The translations under genes and the position numbers were made by a program. The notes beneath the pieces were generated by a model. That model made no database searches. It had not been told where the DNA came from and saw only the letters and a program-made list of their open reading frames with translations. From contig NW_004454162.1 in the NCBI RefSeq assembly GCF_000283155.1, positions 56,085,250 through 56,149,249 on the forward strand: a stretch of 64,000 bases of DNA, written 5' to 3'. Below are positions 11,550 to 23,410 of this stretch, in pieces (position 1 is the first letter of the stretch; each line of letters opens with the position of its first letter). This stretch comes from Ceratotherium simum simum. Taxonomy: Eukaryota > Chordata > Mammalia > Perissodactyla > Rhinocerotidae.

Positions 11550-11690
11550 GCATTTCCCTTAAAATTCGTTTACTCAGTTATTCAACAAGTACCACCTTCT
11601 AAGTACTGAGCACGGTGTTTGGAGCTGGGGACACAGCAGTGACACACAGATAAAGTCCTTGTTACTGTGGAGCCCACATTCTAGTGTTTA
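11550..11690 (+). mobile_element. ancient interspersed repeat fragment
   Basis: A ttattcaacaagtacc / agctggggacacagcagtga / gtggagcccacattctagtg string resembles the start of an old mammalian repeat, also seen near 15840-15960 and 55490-55600. I cannot name the family with confidence. Confidence 0.5.
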
Positions 11691-11939
11691 AGTATAGATT
11701 AGAATCTTAAACTAAAGGGAAATCGCCCAGATTGTTTCCGCAGACGTGAACCAGTGAGCGGAGGTACATTTGGCTTTCCCATCACCAAGAAGGTAGTTTG
11801 AGAGCTCGTGAGTGAGCAAGGCTAGAGCAAGAGCCACCACACCCCAGATGGCCACTGTGACAGCCTGGAAGAGGCTGCCTTCTTCATACCCACGTTTGCT
11901 TTCTCCAAACACTTCACAAATAGCCAAAGAGATTTTTTT

Positions 11940-12430
11940 TTTAAGGCAAATCTTATCTTGCAGCTTTCTTGCTTCAAACCCTTCAGTGGTTTGTCACTGC
12001 TCTTAAGATCACAAGAGCGGTCTCTACCATGGCTGCGATTGGCCTCTGCCTGCTTCTGCATCCTCATCCGGCCCCATCCTTCGCCCCGTCTCATTTCCAC
12101 TCTCTAGAGATTTACCGGCCATCTCTCAGTCCCTCTCATTGCCAGGCACTTTTCTGGGTCAGAGCTTCTGTAGATGTGTCTCCTCTGGCTGGAAGGCTCT
12201 TTTGTAACCATCGCTCCCCATCACATACACTCTCACCCTTTAGCGTCTGCTTGAACTCTGGTCACTTCTGCAGCGAAGCCAGGCCCCCAGATGAATCAGG
12301 CTTCCCCTGTGCCGTAGCCCTGATGACAATGAAGCCCCGTACCTCTCACAGGCCTGAGTCCGTGCATTCCCTTTCCTTGTCATCCCATCCCAGTTCTCCA
12401 GTGCTGAACGTCTTGACATTTGACCCTATA
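11940..12430 (+). mobile_element. L2 LINE fragment
   Basis: L2-like blocks in order: cttcaaacccttcagtggtt, tctctaccatggctgcgatt, cctcatccggccccatcctt, a tctggctggaaggctctttt block, and gcttgaactctggtcacttc. This accounts for most of the 214-codon plus-strand frame at 11969-12613, which is therefore not taken as a gene. Confidence 0.75.
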
Positions 12431-13735
12431 ACATGCCAGGATATGTGCTCTCCACTTACCACCCTTTGTGGATCCTCATTGCTGGCCAACAGGCAATCTA
12501 TCTCCAAAATTCCATATTGGAGTCTGCCTCCTGGGACCACTTCTGCAACCAGCTGTCTTTGGTCGGGTCCCCTGGAAACTGCTCTGAAACAGAGATTTGT
12601 AGGCAGTGGCTAATCAGTGAGCATCAGCACTGTAAGGGAGCAGGGAAGCAGGGCTGGTAGAGGGAGGTTGAGCTGTGATGTGCTCGCAACAGAAGCTTCG
12701 GCCAATCCCACATGGGGCTTCCAAGCTGGGAGGCCCCTTCAGAGTGCTCCCAGCAAGGGGGCTGCTGGGCTTGTAACCCTGCATCCGTCCGTCACTGGGT
12801 GCCGACCGCTCCAGAAGAGGGAGTGTGCCCTTGGGTAAGGCAGCTCCCTTCAGCCCAGGGCAGTTCCCTGGAGGGGACACAGCTGTGACAGCCAACACTT
12901 CCGGCAGCTGGGAAAGGAACGTCTCAGTCTGCAGTGGGGATCTGGTGGAGCAGTGGAACATCCATTCCGGCAACCCCACCGGGCTTTCCACACAGTGGGG
13001 TTTCCAGAGATTATTGGTGGGTCTCTTATCTCTAGAAAACCTGAACCTGCTTCCCTGAACTGCTCTTAGTTGCTATTCTCTCTGCTCTCACATTTAATCT
13101 TTGTTCACCCCTTATCTCTGCCTTTTGTTCTTCTGACCATAAAACACGTGTTCCCCTGGGAGAAGACGAGAACTGACTGGAGAGCTCACCGCCCCCAGAC
13201 GTGGTGTTGGGTGCTTCACTCGTGCCCCCTTCAAATATAACCTCAATTCTACTCTCTTCCAAAATGTGTTCAACCCTTAATGGTACTTCTTTGTTTCACC
13301 TTTTTATTTCTGAGATTTTCAGAAAGTTGTTCTAAAACTTCATTTCTGAATGAAGACTTCTAGTGATAGTGAGCATGCCAATTGCAGTAATAAAATGAAA
13401 AATAGACAAAAAACAAAAAAGATACTTTACCAGTCGTATTTAACTATATGATGAATTACTTCATTAGTTTTTAAGTTGCTAAAACTGGTGCATGCTTACT
13501 AGTTAACACTAACTTTGCAATGGCGAGAAATTTTAATAACTGTCGTATATTTATATGTGTATATCTCATCTCTAGATTTCTGCAAGCAAGAATCACCAAC
13601 AAGAGTGGATTTTTGAATGATACATTTCCCAGCTCTCCACAGGCCTACTCCATCCTATGTAGTGCACCCTGTCATTCTTAAGGAGATCTTTCTTTCTAGT
13701 CTCCTGTCGCCTCAACTATGTAGTAAAAATGAAAT
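12431..13735. other. unassigned, mostly unique sequence
   Basis: About 1.3 kb. Several 60-125-codon frames overlap on both strands between 12430 and 13060, but none shows a recognisable domain or a plausible exon with splice sites. No named repeat seen. Confidence 0.35.
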
Positions 13736-13738
13736 GGA

Positions 13739-13929
13739 GGGCCGGCCCCGTGGCTTAGTGGTTAAGTGTGCGCACTCCGCTGCTGGTGGCCCAGGTTCGG
13801 ATCCCGGGTGAGCACCGACGTACTGCTTCTCCAGCCACGATGAGGCTGCGTCCTACATACAGCAACTAGAAGGATGTGCAGCTATGACATACAACTATCG
13901 ACTGGGGCTTTGGGGGAAAAAAAAAAAAA
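13739..13929 (+). mobile_element. ERE SINE, copy 2 (short class)
   Basis: The head is ggccggccccgtggcttagt. The tail differs from copy 1: gcaactagaaggatgtgcag then tatgacatacaactatcgac, a gggctttgggg motif and a poly-A run. The flanking duplication aaaaatgaaatgga (13725-13738 and 13930-13943) is a perfect 14 bases. Confidence 0.95.
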
Positions 13930-14279
13930 AAAAATGAAATGGATACCTGACTTGCCACGATATCCTTTTGTCTATTTGACTGAATGTAATCTTTACAAAC
14001 CTTAGACGGCTGTATTGTGGTCTTACAGTCTGTTTTGAGCTCTTTCCTCACACGACCCAGCTCTCCCGGTACTCGATCTCGTGGGATTGGCGCAGGACCA
14101 GAAAGAGCCTGGTTCTGAGTGAGCCTCCATTTTCTCAGGTGTGGAGCAGAGCTAATGTTTCTATCATACATTGCCGTGAGATCAGTTAAGAAAATCTACG
14201 TGAAAGAGCTTTGAAAATAGTGTTTTAAAAATGCGAGTATTATTGACAGGAGGAAAGAAACGTGAGGAGTGTGACCTGG

Positions 14280-14435
14280 CTGTGTGCCGTGTTGCAGGTT
14301 CCTCACACAGGTATTTCGCAGCCTCGCCACAAGACAGGTATTGCAATCCCCGTTTGGAGGATGACAACACTGAGGCGGACGGAGGTTGAATAAGTGTCTG
14401 GGCCCTGAGTGACACCCAGCTTTTTGGATCCCAAG
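14280..14435 (+). mobile_element. MIR SINE fragment
   Basis: MIR-like order: caggtattgcaatccccgtt, aggatgacaacactgaggc, and a tgagtgacacccagc-like block. Diverged. Confidence 0.6.
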
Positions 14436-14439
14436 AGTT

Positions 14440-16655
14440 GCCTGTTTCTCCCTGTACCAGGGCCGACTCTCAATTAATTGTGTTAAAATCCGTGGAGATT
14501 AGTTTACTATTGTGAATTTTCCTGTTTATCCCCCTCCCATCTCTTTCCTAGTCTTCTCTGGCAGTGTCCCTTGACATCTTAGGGAGGCAATGGGTTATAA
14601 TTTAAAATCTCTTGCTTTTGTCAATGCAATTTACCTTGTTTCCCATGTTTGTTTTAGATCAAGAAATCTGAACTCAAAAATGCATGTTATCTCTGCTAGT
14701 TATGTGTATTTTTTCTATATCTAATTTCAGTCCTTAAAAGGAAGAAAGTAGTTTGAGGATGCATCTCACGGGTCCGTTCCAGAAGGTCAGGCAAAAGAGC
14801 TGAGCTGTTGATTCAGTTGAAGTAATTCTGATGAGCACATGCTTGCACGCGGGTCTATAATGTGGTTCATCTCCATAAAATCCCACGCTTTATGGGTTTG
14901 AGAGCATTAACTCACGTCTTAGGAACATCCCACACAGGTTATTAGAATTCGTGGTGTGCTGCCTGACCATCTGCTTACCTACAGGAGTCATCATCAGATA
15001 GAAGGGCCCCTCTCAAATCTAGGCTCAGAGAAGAAAAACGAGAACACCTGAGTCCCTTTCTGTTTTGTGGAAGAAGCACCATTTTTTTTATACCCAGCCC
15101 AGTATAATAATAAAAGGTATGTTAATTTGTGACGTTTTTGGCTTCAAATTGATCAGAGTAGGAAAATAAACAGTTATCTTTTCTCCCTCTTGCTGTTCTA
15201 TGAGAATTTATCAATGATCTCATGCAGCATGCCTGTGAGTTAATGATATCTGAATGCTTGCTGCGTTGTTTCCTGTCAGGGTGGCTAGTTAATTTCAGTT
15301 TGCAGATTTAGCTAAATCACAGGGAAGAACATACGGCAGCTCTGTTAGGTCACCGGGTCATGGTTTAATGGAAGAAAGGCAAGTGTGAAGCAGAGTGACC
15401 AGATTCCCTCTATTTTCCTCCTCCCCTGATAATCAAATATGAATTTCTTAGTTGCATACAAACAATGTAAAACTACCAAATAGTAACTCCTCTCATCCCA
15501 TTCCTTTCCTCATATGACCTCATATGACCACATGACTCTATCCAGGTATAAAAAATCCAGATGGAGTCCACTTAGTACATATAAGAACTACATTTTTTCT
15601 TCTTTGAAACTATTAGTGTACTATTGCAAAGACTGATTAGAATACAGTGCAAGTGGAAGCAATGGTATCGTGCAATGCCTGTGTGGGTGAATTATCTCCC
15701 ATTTGTATCACAGATTGCACCCTGGAAGACCAGGCAGGATAGTGTTACTCCATCATCACTCTGGGAAAGCAACCAAATCTTAAAAAGACCGCCCCTCCGC
15801 TTCTTCCTTCCCTCCTTCTCTCCCTTCTTTTCTAACTTGCACAAATATTTTATTGATGCTTTCTAGGTGCTGGCACTGCGCTAGTCCTGAGGACACAGAT
15901 GTGAACAAAAAGACGTAGGACTCTCCCTTAGCAAGATGGCACTCGAGTGGGTGAACAGACATTAAACAGACAATTTCATCCAGAACCTTGGGATTACAAT
16001 CTTGCTAAGTGCAATGTCCGAAAATTCCCGGATACTGTGGGGGAAATGTGGAAGTACAACCTGCTATTAGTGTTTTCTTAAATGGGATTAGTTCATTGTT
16101 ACTTTGCTGTCAGGAAAGAACATTCTGGAATTCAACAGGCCGTCCCTCGTCACTCTCTTCTGCTCCCCTCTCTACTCCTGACCAGTCTCAACAATCACCT
16201 GTTGGTGTTTTGAGCTAATGCAATTTTATTAAAAAGAGTCATAGTTCTAATGCATTTGCTTAGTCCTAAAACCTTTATATACCCCCGAAAATGACATTTT
16301 AAAAATCACTTTTTATGTTTTCATTCTATTTTTCTTAGACATACTCCTAATATCGTCCGCTGAAGTGTGTGCATTTTTTCAAGTGCTGCTAACTTACAAG
16401 TGAAGACAGAGGTCTGATTTTTGCAGAGGCTCAAAAGACTTCAAGGAGCTTCGTCCTTAAAACAATGCAGACAGGGAGCTAGGGCAGTGGCAGAACTGGA
16501 GGCACGAGCCTGACTGTGCCGAGCACCTGAAGTGTGCTCTGGCGCCAACTCCAGGGCCCAGCTGTGGGTGTGCGATTCTGGTCTCTGAAGTCTGGCTTTA
16601 GAGCGGAACCGTGTCATTCATCATCAGCTGGCTTATCTCCCTCTTGGTTTATTTA
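14440..16655. other. mostly unique sequence
   Basis: About 2.2 kb with no recognised exon. A weak ancient-repeat match lies near 15835-15965 (cttgcacaaatattttattg, then ggacacagatgtgaacaaaa). Nothing else is assignable by eye. Confidence 0.35.
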
Positions 16656-16659
16656 TAGA

Positions 16660-16930
16660 CAGTTTCCCAAAATGTGTCTGTGAACACTTATTCCATGGGA
16701 TGTTAACAAGGGTTACATGAAAAAAACACAAAAAACGCAACATAAAACTATTCACAGTCAAATAAGTTTCTTTACTGCCAGACTTCTCAGAAATTTTAAA
16801 ATTTGAGGCACAGTGAACCACCACGAGAGGAATCATAGGTGAATATGCTCAGATTTATTGGTGATGAAGCTCTTTTTTATAGAACATCTTATAGGAATGT
16901 ATTGCTTGGAAGGAAGTTTGGGAAACGCAG
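16660..16930. mobile_element. MITE-like DNA transposon remnant with inverted ends
   Basis: The left end cagtttcccaaaatgtg and the right end agtttgggaaacgcag are near inverted repeats about 270 bases apart, with no transposase. This fits an old non-autonomous DNA transposon, probably hAT-like. The family is not assigned, and an 8-base target duplication is not clear. Confidence 0.45.
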
Positions 16931-19035
16931 GCTTAGGTTACTCTCTAAATTAATTTATTCTCTTGTAGATACAATGGATGTCAAGAAAGACGCTTCATCA
17001 CATAGAATCGAGAAGAAAATGGGTCTGGGATTAAAGTGTTGCTATAGGTAACTCGCAAAATGGTTAATTCATGTGGACAAAATCCCTGAGAATTGACAGT
17101 TAATGTTATTTTATTTCACAGTGGAATGGTGAAGATGGGCCCTAGTGTAGTTTTTATATATACTGTGAAATTTGGCAATAGCAATCTATCCCTAGGTATT
17201 TTAGGATCAATTATGTAAAGTTAGAATCATTTTGGTTTCATTTCTTTCAATCCACCAGAATTGATATTTAAAAATTTGAGATTCACTCATTTGATTTAAA
17301 TATCACTAGTTTGTAATATTTCCTTCTTTATTTTACTGGAAATGAATTTCCTGGTTAGGATATGCCTTCACTAGAGATGAATAAAAGTGAATATAACTGA
17401 ATATGCTGCTTGATTTCATCACTCTGTGAAAATACATCCACTGGTTTGAATCAGTCTATGGGGGTTTCTTTCTGTTTATTTCAATACCAACTCTCCCAAT
17501 TACTCCAGCTCCTGTGTTCGGTGGGATTTTATGATGTCTCTTTGGATTCTAACACATGCTATAATTCAACGCCAAATTCCATTTCCTAATTTATTCATTG
17601 AGGTAAAAAGTACAGCTGTACTTTTTTTCTCTCTGGCATCTGAAAAAAAAGTTTGCTTTCTTTCCTGAAGCTAGATTCTTAAATTTATCTTCTTTATCAT
17701 CCTTTAACTTATTGGCCATATAGTAAGAAACTGTACTTAGATTAAGTAGAAACACATTTCGGATAGGTCCTATTTGAAGATAAAAAGAGAGTTCCTGCCC
17801 ACACTCCAGAGGCAAGGTGGGGGGTTTCTGAGGCAGGAGAATTGAGAGGAATGGGCTTTGATTTACACATCAGAATCTAAAATTCTACCAGCATGTTCAA
17901 ATAGAAATCATTTTTTAAATTAAAGTGCTCTAAAATCCTTGGTCATAAAGTGTACCAGATTTTATAAATAATGAGACCTTGTCTAATCATTGAATAATAA
18001 TGGGAGAGAAGTGGAGTTTAAGGTCACCTCTGTCCTAAGATGTCCTCACATCAATCCAGCTCACAGGAGACTGCTCCTTAATTGTCAGATTGGATTTCTC
18101 AGCCAGTCCAAAAATGGGATTTCTTCCTTTTCTTTCTTCATTCCTTTCTTTCTTTTAAGAAAACAAACAATTATCTATCATTAGGATATAACTCTAATTA
18201 TGATATGTTGACTTTTAAGATGGGAAGAAAGACATCCATTCAATAATTACGGATGGTCGAGTATCTTATATCCAGTGTTCTCTTTATTTCTTTTCTGTCC
18301 ACTGAGCCAGGAACCAACTCCATAGATAGAGAGGGCCTCCTCTTGGTGCTGGGGTGGCCAGGTGGCTGACGGAGCACATGGTGTAGGTCTGTGGCTTGGG
18401 AGAGCTGTGGTTCTCAGAAGGTGAGGGCTCTGCTAATTGGATACGACTGTTCATTCATTCAGTACAGATTGAGCACCTACTGTATGCCAGGCAACGTATT
18501 TGCAGGATCAAAGCCCTAACAATTTTAAGTCGAGCTGAGGTTGAAAGTGCTCACCAATGCCGGGAGGCCTGGGTGTCGCCTCAGGAGTGGCTTAGAACAG
18601 ACAGGGTGTTTTGTAGTGATGGCCTCAACCTGTGTCAGCTCTCCCGTGCTGTTAGGCCCTCCAGGTATTTAAAGAGCTGGTACTTTCTGCTCTGGGTAGA
18701 GGTGTTAATTAAACTGGGGTTGTCGTAGGCAATTCAGAATTGTGCTAATGATTTCCTATGTTGTTGAAACTTTATACTTTAAGAAGAGCTTTCATAGCAG
18801 TTAATTAATTTAACTCTTATAAACCAGTAAGGTAGAGCCTGTGACCTGCAATGTTGCCTGCACAGTAAAGACCAGGACCCTCCGACCATATGGCCATTCT
18901 CATTTCTCCCCCTACCTCCTTCCCAGGCTTAGCAAAGGCTCAGCAAACGGCAGTCAGTGGGTCAAACCCAAATGGTTTTGAACAGCTGAATAGCTAAGAG
19001 TAATTTTTATATTTTTAAAAGACTGTAAAAATAAA
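16931..19035. other. mostly unique sequence
   Basis: About 2.1 kb. A short MIR/L2-like string lies at 18445-18500 (gattgagcacctactgtatg). No exon recognised. Confidence 0.35.
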
Positions 19036-19054
19036 GAGGAATATGCAACAAAGG

Positions 19055-19099
19055 CAGTACGTGGCCTGCAAAGCCTAAAATGCTTACCATCTGGCTTTC
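19055..19099 (-). mobile_element. MER20 DNA transposon fragment, left piece
   Basis: ggcctgcaaagcctaaaatg followed by cttaccatctggc is the MER20 (hAT-Charlie) internal sequence in antisense. It breaks off in the ctggc motif and continues after 19431. Confidence 0.75.
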
Positions 19100-19431
19100 T
19101 TAGTGCATTCGGGCTAGGGTAACAAAACACCCCAGACTGGGTGGCTTATATACAACAGAAATTTATTTCTCACGGTTCTGGAGGCTGGAAGTCTGAGGTC
19201 CAGGTGCCAGCACAGTGGGGTGAAGGCCCCCTTCTCAGTCATGTGTGTCTCGTTGAGTCCTCACGTGGTGGAAGGGGCTGGGGGTCAGGGGTCAGAGCCT
19301 CTTCTGTAAGGGCACTCATTCCTCATGACCTATCACCTCCCAAAGGCCCCGCCTCCTAATCCCACCACCTTGGGGATTAGGTTTCCAATATGTGAATTTG
19401 GGGGGACACATGCATGCAGATCACAGCACTG
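19100..19431 (-). mobile_element. MaLR-like LTR element (family A), copy 2
   Basis: Antisense copy of the family at 6011-6474, with tagactgggtggcttat-like start, aatttatttctcacggttct, ctggaggctggaagtctgag, a cctcacgtggtggaaggggc block, and cctcccaaaggccccgcctc. It lies inside MER20, with ctgg on both sides as a possible 4-base target duplication. The short duplication and the TG-type terminus fit an LTR retroelement. Confidence 0.7.
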
Positions 19432-19465
19432 GTCCTTTACAAAAAAGTTTGCCAACCCTTGGCTT
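19432..19465 (-). mobile_element. MER20 DNA transposon fragment, right piece
   Basis: cctttacaaaaaagtttgcc followed by aacccttgg is the MER20 terminal region in antisense. Joined to 19055-19099 it makes one element, interrupted by the LTR-like insertion. Confidence 0.7.
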
Positions 19466-19815
19466 GGTGGCTTATGTGTGGGTCTTCACACTGTCTAGAG
19501 ACTATAAGCATAATTCACTCTGGAAAAACATTTGGAAAAATTAACAATAATTCAATGACTTGTCAAGATTCCTGAAACATATTTTAGAAAACAAAACAGT
19601 TTGGGCTTACTGAAGAGTATGAAGAATACCAGCTTAAACGTGGGTTATACATGGCCCTGGACCAGTCACATGTCAGAACCAGCCTTCAAGAGCTGATTGT
19701 GCACAAATCTCCCCAGCTCCAAGTTTAGTGATGTCACCTTGAAAGTGATGGAAATAATTGCACTGCAGAAACTGGTGTTATCGAACCTAAACACAGATTC
19801 ATTTACCCACTGTGT
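19466..19815. other. unassigned sequence
   Basis: About 350 bases with no gene or named repeat recognised. Confidence 0.3.
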
Positions 19816-19819
19816 AGTA

Positions 19820-20235
19820 GGGCCAATAATGAAGAAAACTGAAACACCAGGCTTGTGGCAAGGAAAGAGGTTTACTGGTATTGAAAGGCAGCCAAACGAG
19901 GAGATGGGAGTTAGAACTCAGATCCACCTCCTTGAAGGGAAAAAGGTAGGGGTTTTTATCTGGGGTTTTAGGTAGGGGAGGGAAAGCATATGCTGTGGTT
20001 TTTAGGTGGGGGAGGGGGAGCACGTGCTGGGGTTTTAGGTAGGTGAGGGGGAGCATGTGGCCGTGCTGGCTGGCACCTTCCCACCAGCCTGTGTTTGGCC
20101 TTGAAGACTGAATTTCTTTCCCTTGACTGTCTGGACTTTTCTGGTTAGTTCTCATCTTCAGCCTGCGTTTGGCCTTGTGAGGCTGAATCTTGACGTCTGG
20201 ACCTTGATTTCCTGGGAAAGACAGCTCACTCACGT
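19820..20235. repeat. LTR-like segment with internal tandem repeats
   Basis: Three imperfect copies of a roughly 38-base unit (gttttaggtagg...gagggggagca) fill about 19960-20060. Two imperfect copies of a roughly 70-base unit (gtttggccttga...ctggac) follow at about 20088-20220. The flanking sequence has the feel of an endogenous retroviral LTR, whose U3 regions often carry such repeats, but no primer-binding site or viral gene is seen. Confidence 0.45.
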
Positions 20236-21625
20236 AGGAAGGAGGGACAGAAAGTCATGGTCAGTTTTAAACAAAAGTTGATTATGCTGGCTATGCACAG
20301 CTGCAGTTAGCAAAGCTTATCTCAAAGGTTTGCTCTCTTCTTCTAGCCCAGGGAAGACTTTTTCACCTCTTCATGCTCGGTTTTACTGGAAAGATCTACA
20401 AATCGGGGACTTTTCTCTCCAGAAAGCTGGTTTTGAGACATTTACCAGTACATCACTGAATGTATGTCATTTGATGTCTGAGGTTGTTTATAATTCAAAC
20501 TGATGTATTTCTTCTAGTAATAAGGAGAGCATTAAGTTTGGTAATTCTGTAGAAGCTAATTTTTTACATGATCTTGATAAATTTTCTTAGAACTCAAAGC
20601 CATCTATAGATATATAAGGGGAATAATAAAATTACGTTATTTGATTTTTGTGAGAATTTAATGTATGAATACTAGTAAATTTTCAAAGGTAAAGGGTTTA
20701 AAGCAGTGCCAACATATACTAATTATTCTATCAATGTTAGTCTTAAATATCCATACCCAGACTCTAGCTCTGTGGACCAGAGCACATTCAGATGAACCCC
20801 CTCAAGGCCCCATCTGGAGAAAACGTTGGGCTTGGAGTCAGAAGAATGGACTGTCCCCCCTGGTTCTGCCCTTTACCACCCTGCGTCTCAGGCAAGTCAG
20901 CCTCAGCAAGCCTGACTCTCCTCGTCTGCAGGAAAAGCTAATGTCACCCCTTGTCAGTTAGTGGGAGGACGAGACAAGATAATTCCTGGGAAGGCACCTT
21001 GCTAATGGCAGCACACCGCAGAAATGTAAGGTATTATTATCCTACAACAGTATGATCTCGAATGTGTGCAATAAGACTCAGGCTGACATTCTGGTGAAAA
21101 GAAGAAATAAATGAGTCACATCTTCCTTTGCCTCTCATGTCTTCTGTCAAAAGTGGTGACTCACTGGCTAAAAATGTAAACAGGCTGTCAAAAAGTCTCA
21201 CATGAAAGTTTTCACTCCACTTAGAGGAGCTCCGATGGCCCTCTGGGTTACAGCAAAACCAAACTATTGACTGGAAACCAAGTACAGAACTCTGCTGACA
21301 TAGGAAATAAACAGAATCTGTTCAATATAGTTCATTTATTTTTCTATTTTGGAAAATCTAATTTTTATCAAAATATTTTTATTTTAACCTCCTTTTAAAA
21401 TGTAAGTTGTGCTATGTGCTTGCCAAAATGGTTTTATGTTGATACAATTTTATTACTATTGCAAAAGTTTGTGAAGAAATTTGTTGTAAGGTGCTATCCT
21501 AAAAGTAATTGATGAGTTAATTAAAATGATAAAAAATGAATAAAATAACTACACATTAAACTTATAAGGTAAGATTGAGTTGAGAGAGAGCAATACTTAC
21601 TCTTGCTAATATTTGCTACTAGCTC
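20236..21625. other. mostly unique sequence
   Basis: About 1.4 kb, AT-rich in its second half. No exon or named repeat recognised. Confidence 0.35.
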
Positions 21626-21629
21626 TCTA

Positions 21630-21800
21630 GAGCCTTGCTTCTCAAATTCTAATGTGCATATGAATCACCTTGGGATCTGTTAAAATGCAGATTCCCTTGC
21701 AATAGGTGTGAGGTGGGGCCCAATATTGTGCATTCCTCACAAGCACCCTGCTAATACCACACTGCTCTTCTGCAGACCACACTACGAGTAGCAGTAGAGG
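21630..21800 (+). mobile_element. MER5A-type DNA transposon
   Basis: cttctcaaattctaatgtgc at the start, then tgaatcaccttgggatctgt, aaaatgcagattcccttgca, ggtggggcccaatattgtgc and accacactacgagtagc at the end match the MER5A (hAT-Charlie MITE) plan. Confidence 0.75.
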
Positions 21801-22975
21801 CTATGCAGTGTTTAGCAGGGGGAAAAGGAATCTCTGAGCCTCTGCTGCTTGACTGCATTCTATTCTGGCTGCCAGTTGTCCAGGTCCTAAAAAATTAAAA
21901 CGCCCATCTTTTTGCATAAGTTCTACACTAGTTGAAAAATGAAACAAAAAGGTAAATATTAGAGCAAAAGTAACACCTTTATTATTGATGGGAATTCTAA
22001 AGTGGAGTTTGTAACTTAGCATGAGAACGAAATGGACTTACGCTGAACCCACAGCCAGGCGGACTTTCCCACTTGCCCGAGCCATGCTGGACTGTGGCAG
22101 ACTCTTGGGAGAGAAAAGCAGAGAGAGCTCCTGCTCGCTCGGACTAGCTCACTCAAGAGGAAGAAGCGTGGATCGGAATATTGAGAATGCCTAGTTATTC
22201 TTCCTAAGTGACCAATCAGGTAGTTAAAGGGATGGAGAGCAGCCTAGAGTTATAGCCCTTCCAGGAGGTAGACATCCGGAGAAAGAAGAAACAGTTCCCA
22301 TTAACATCCATGTCTCTCTTTTTAAAAAAGTTATTTACTCATTTATTTTTTTTCAGTCTCCTACAAATACCTTTCCTCTTTTATTCCAGAGTGCCCCACA
22401 GAAGTTGGAATCGTGACTTGGTAGTCTATTTCTGTATACTCCATTCAGCACCGTGGATCAGGAAAGGGCCAAAAGCGAGCCCTAGTGTGGGCACCCTGTG
22501 AGTTTAAGGAGAGCTGAGTGGACAAGACACAGGACCTAGTGCCCCAGGCAGAAGAGAGCAGTGTGGACACCGTGCCCACCAGACAACTTCAGATCAGCAG
22601 TGTCTCCATCTTTGGCCCTTAGGGAGCTCCCCAGGAATCATCAGCAACCTTAGGGGTTGGAGGGTCTGCACCTGTCTTCATCAGCATTTCACCTGAGCTG
22701 GGCCTTTGTGCTGCTCAGATAGAAACCCTGGAGCCCACAGCTGGACCAGCTGCAGTTATGCAGTGAAAGGGCCAGCAGAGATTTCCCCAGGACAGCATGG
22801 GGAGAGCAAGGGAAGAACTTCAAAGTCTTCTTCCAGACTCACTGACTCTACTAGCTGCTCTCTCTCTCAATATCATAGAGATAATGGATGGAAAACATCT
22901 AGGTAATAAGTAGAGCTTAAATCTACATCAAAAAGGCAAGAATTATGGAAAAAATCCAGAAGAGATGTTCAGAGA
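21801..22975. other. mostly unique sequence
   Basis: About 1.2 kb, no exon or named repeat recognised. Confidence 0.35.
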
Positions 22976-22984
22976 GTCACTAGA

Positions 22985-23410
22985 ATTAAGTGGAATTGAT
23001 AGATCAGAGAGAGAAAGTTAGCGACGCCAAAGAAGATATGGCAAACAAGCATGTGAAAAGGTGGCAACATCATTAATCACTAGGGAGATACCACCATGCA
23101 TCTATCGGAATGGCTAAAATCTAAAAAAGCGACAGCACCAACTACTGCTGAGGAGGATGTAGGGCAACCAGAACTTTCTCACACTTGGTAAAATGTAAAA
23201 CAGTGTAGTTGTTGTGGAAATAGCTCAGTGGTTCCTTAACAAGTTAAACATACACCCTTCATAGGCCCCAGGCGTTCCAAGCCTAAGTATATACCCAAGG
23301 GAAATGAAAACACTTGTCCACACAAAGACTTGGCCACAAGGTGCATAGCAGATTCACTTGTAATAGCTCCTAACTGGAAACAATCTCTGTGCCCATCAAT
23401 AGGCGGATGG
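22985..23410 (+). mobile_element. older L1 LINE, left piece
   Basis: Sense L1 3' region: caccatgcatctatcggaat, then ccttaacaagttaaacatac, tatacccaagggaaatgaaa, and tgcccatcaataggcggatg. It stops there and resumes at about 27770, beyond an inserted L1. Confidence 0.8.

Noticed and set aside
11969..12613. Longest open frame, 214 codons
   Set aside because: Most of it lies over an L2-like repeat, and the translation has no recognisable domain.
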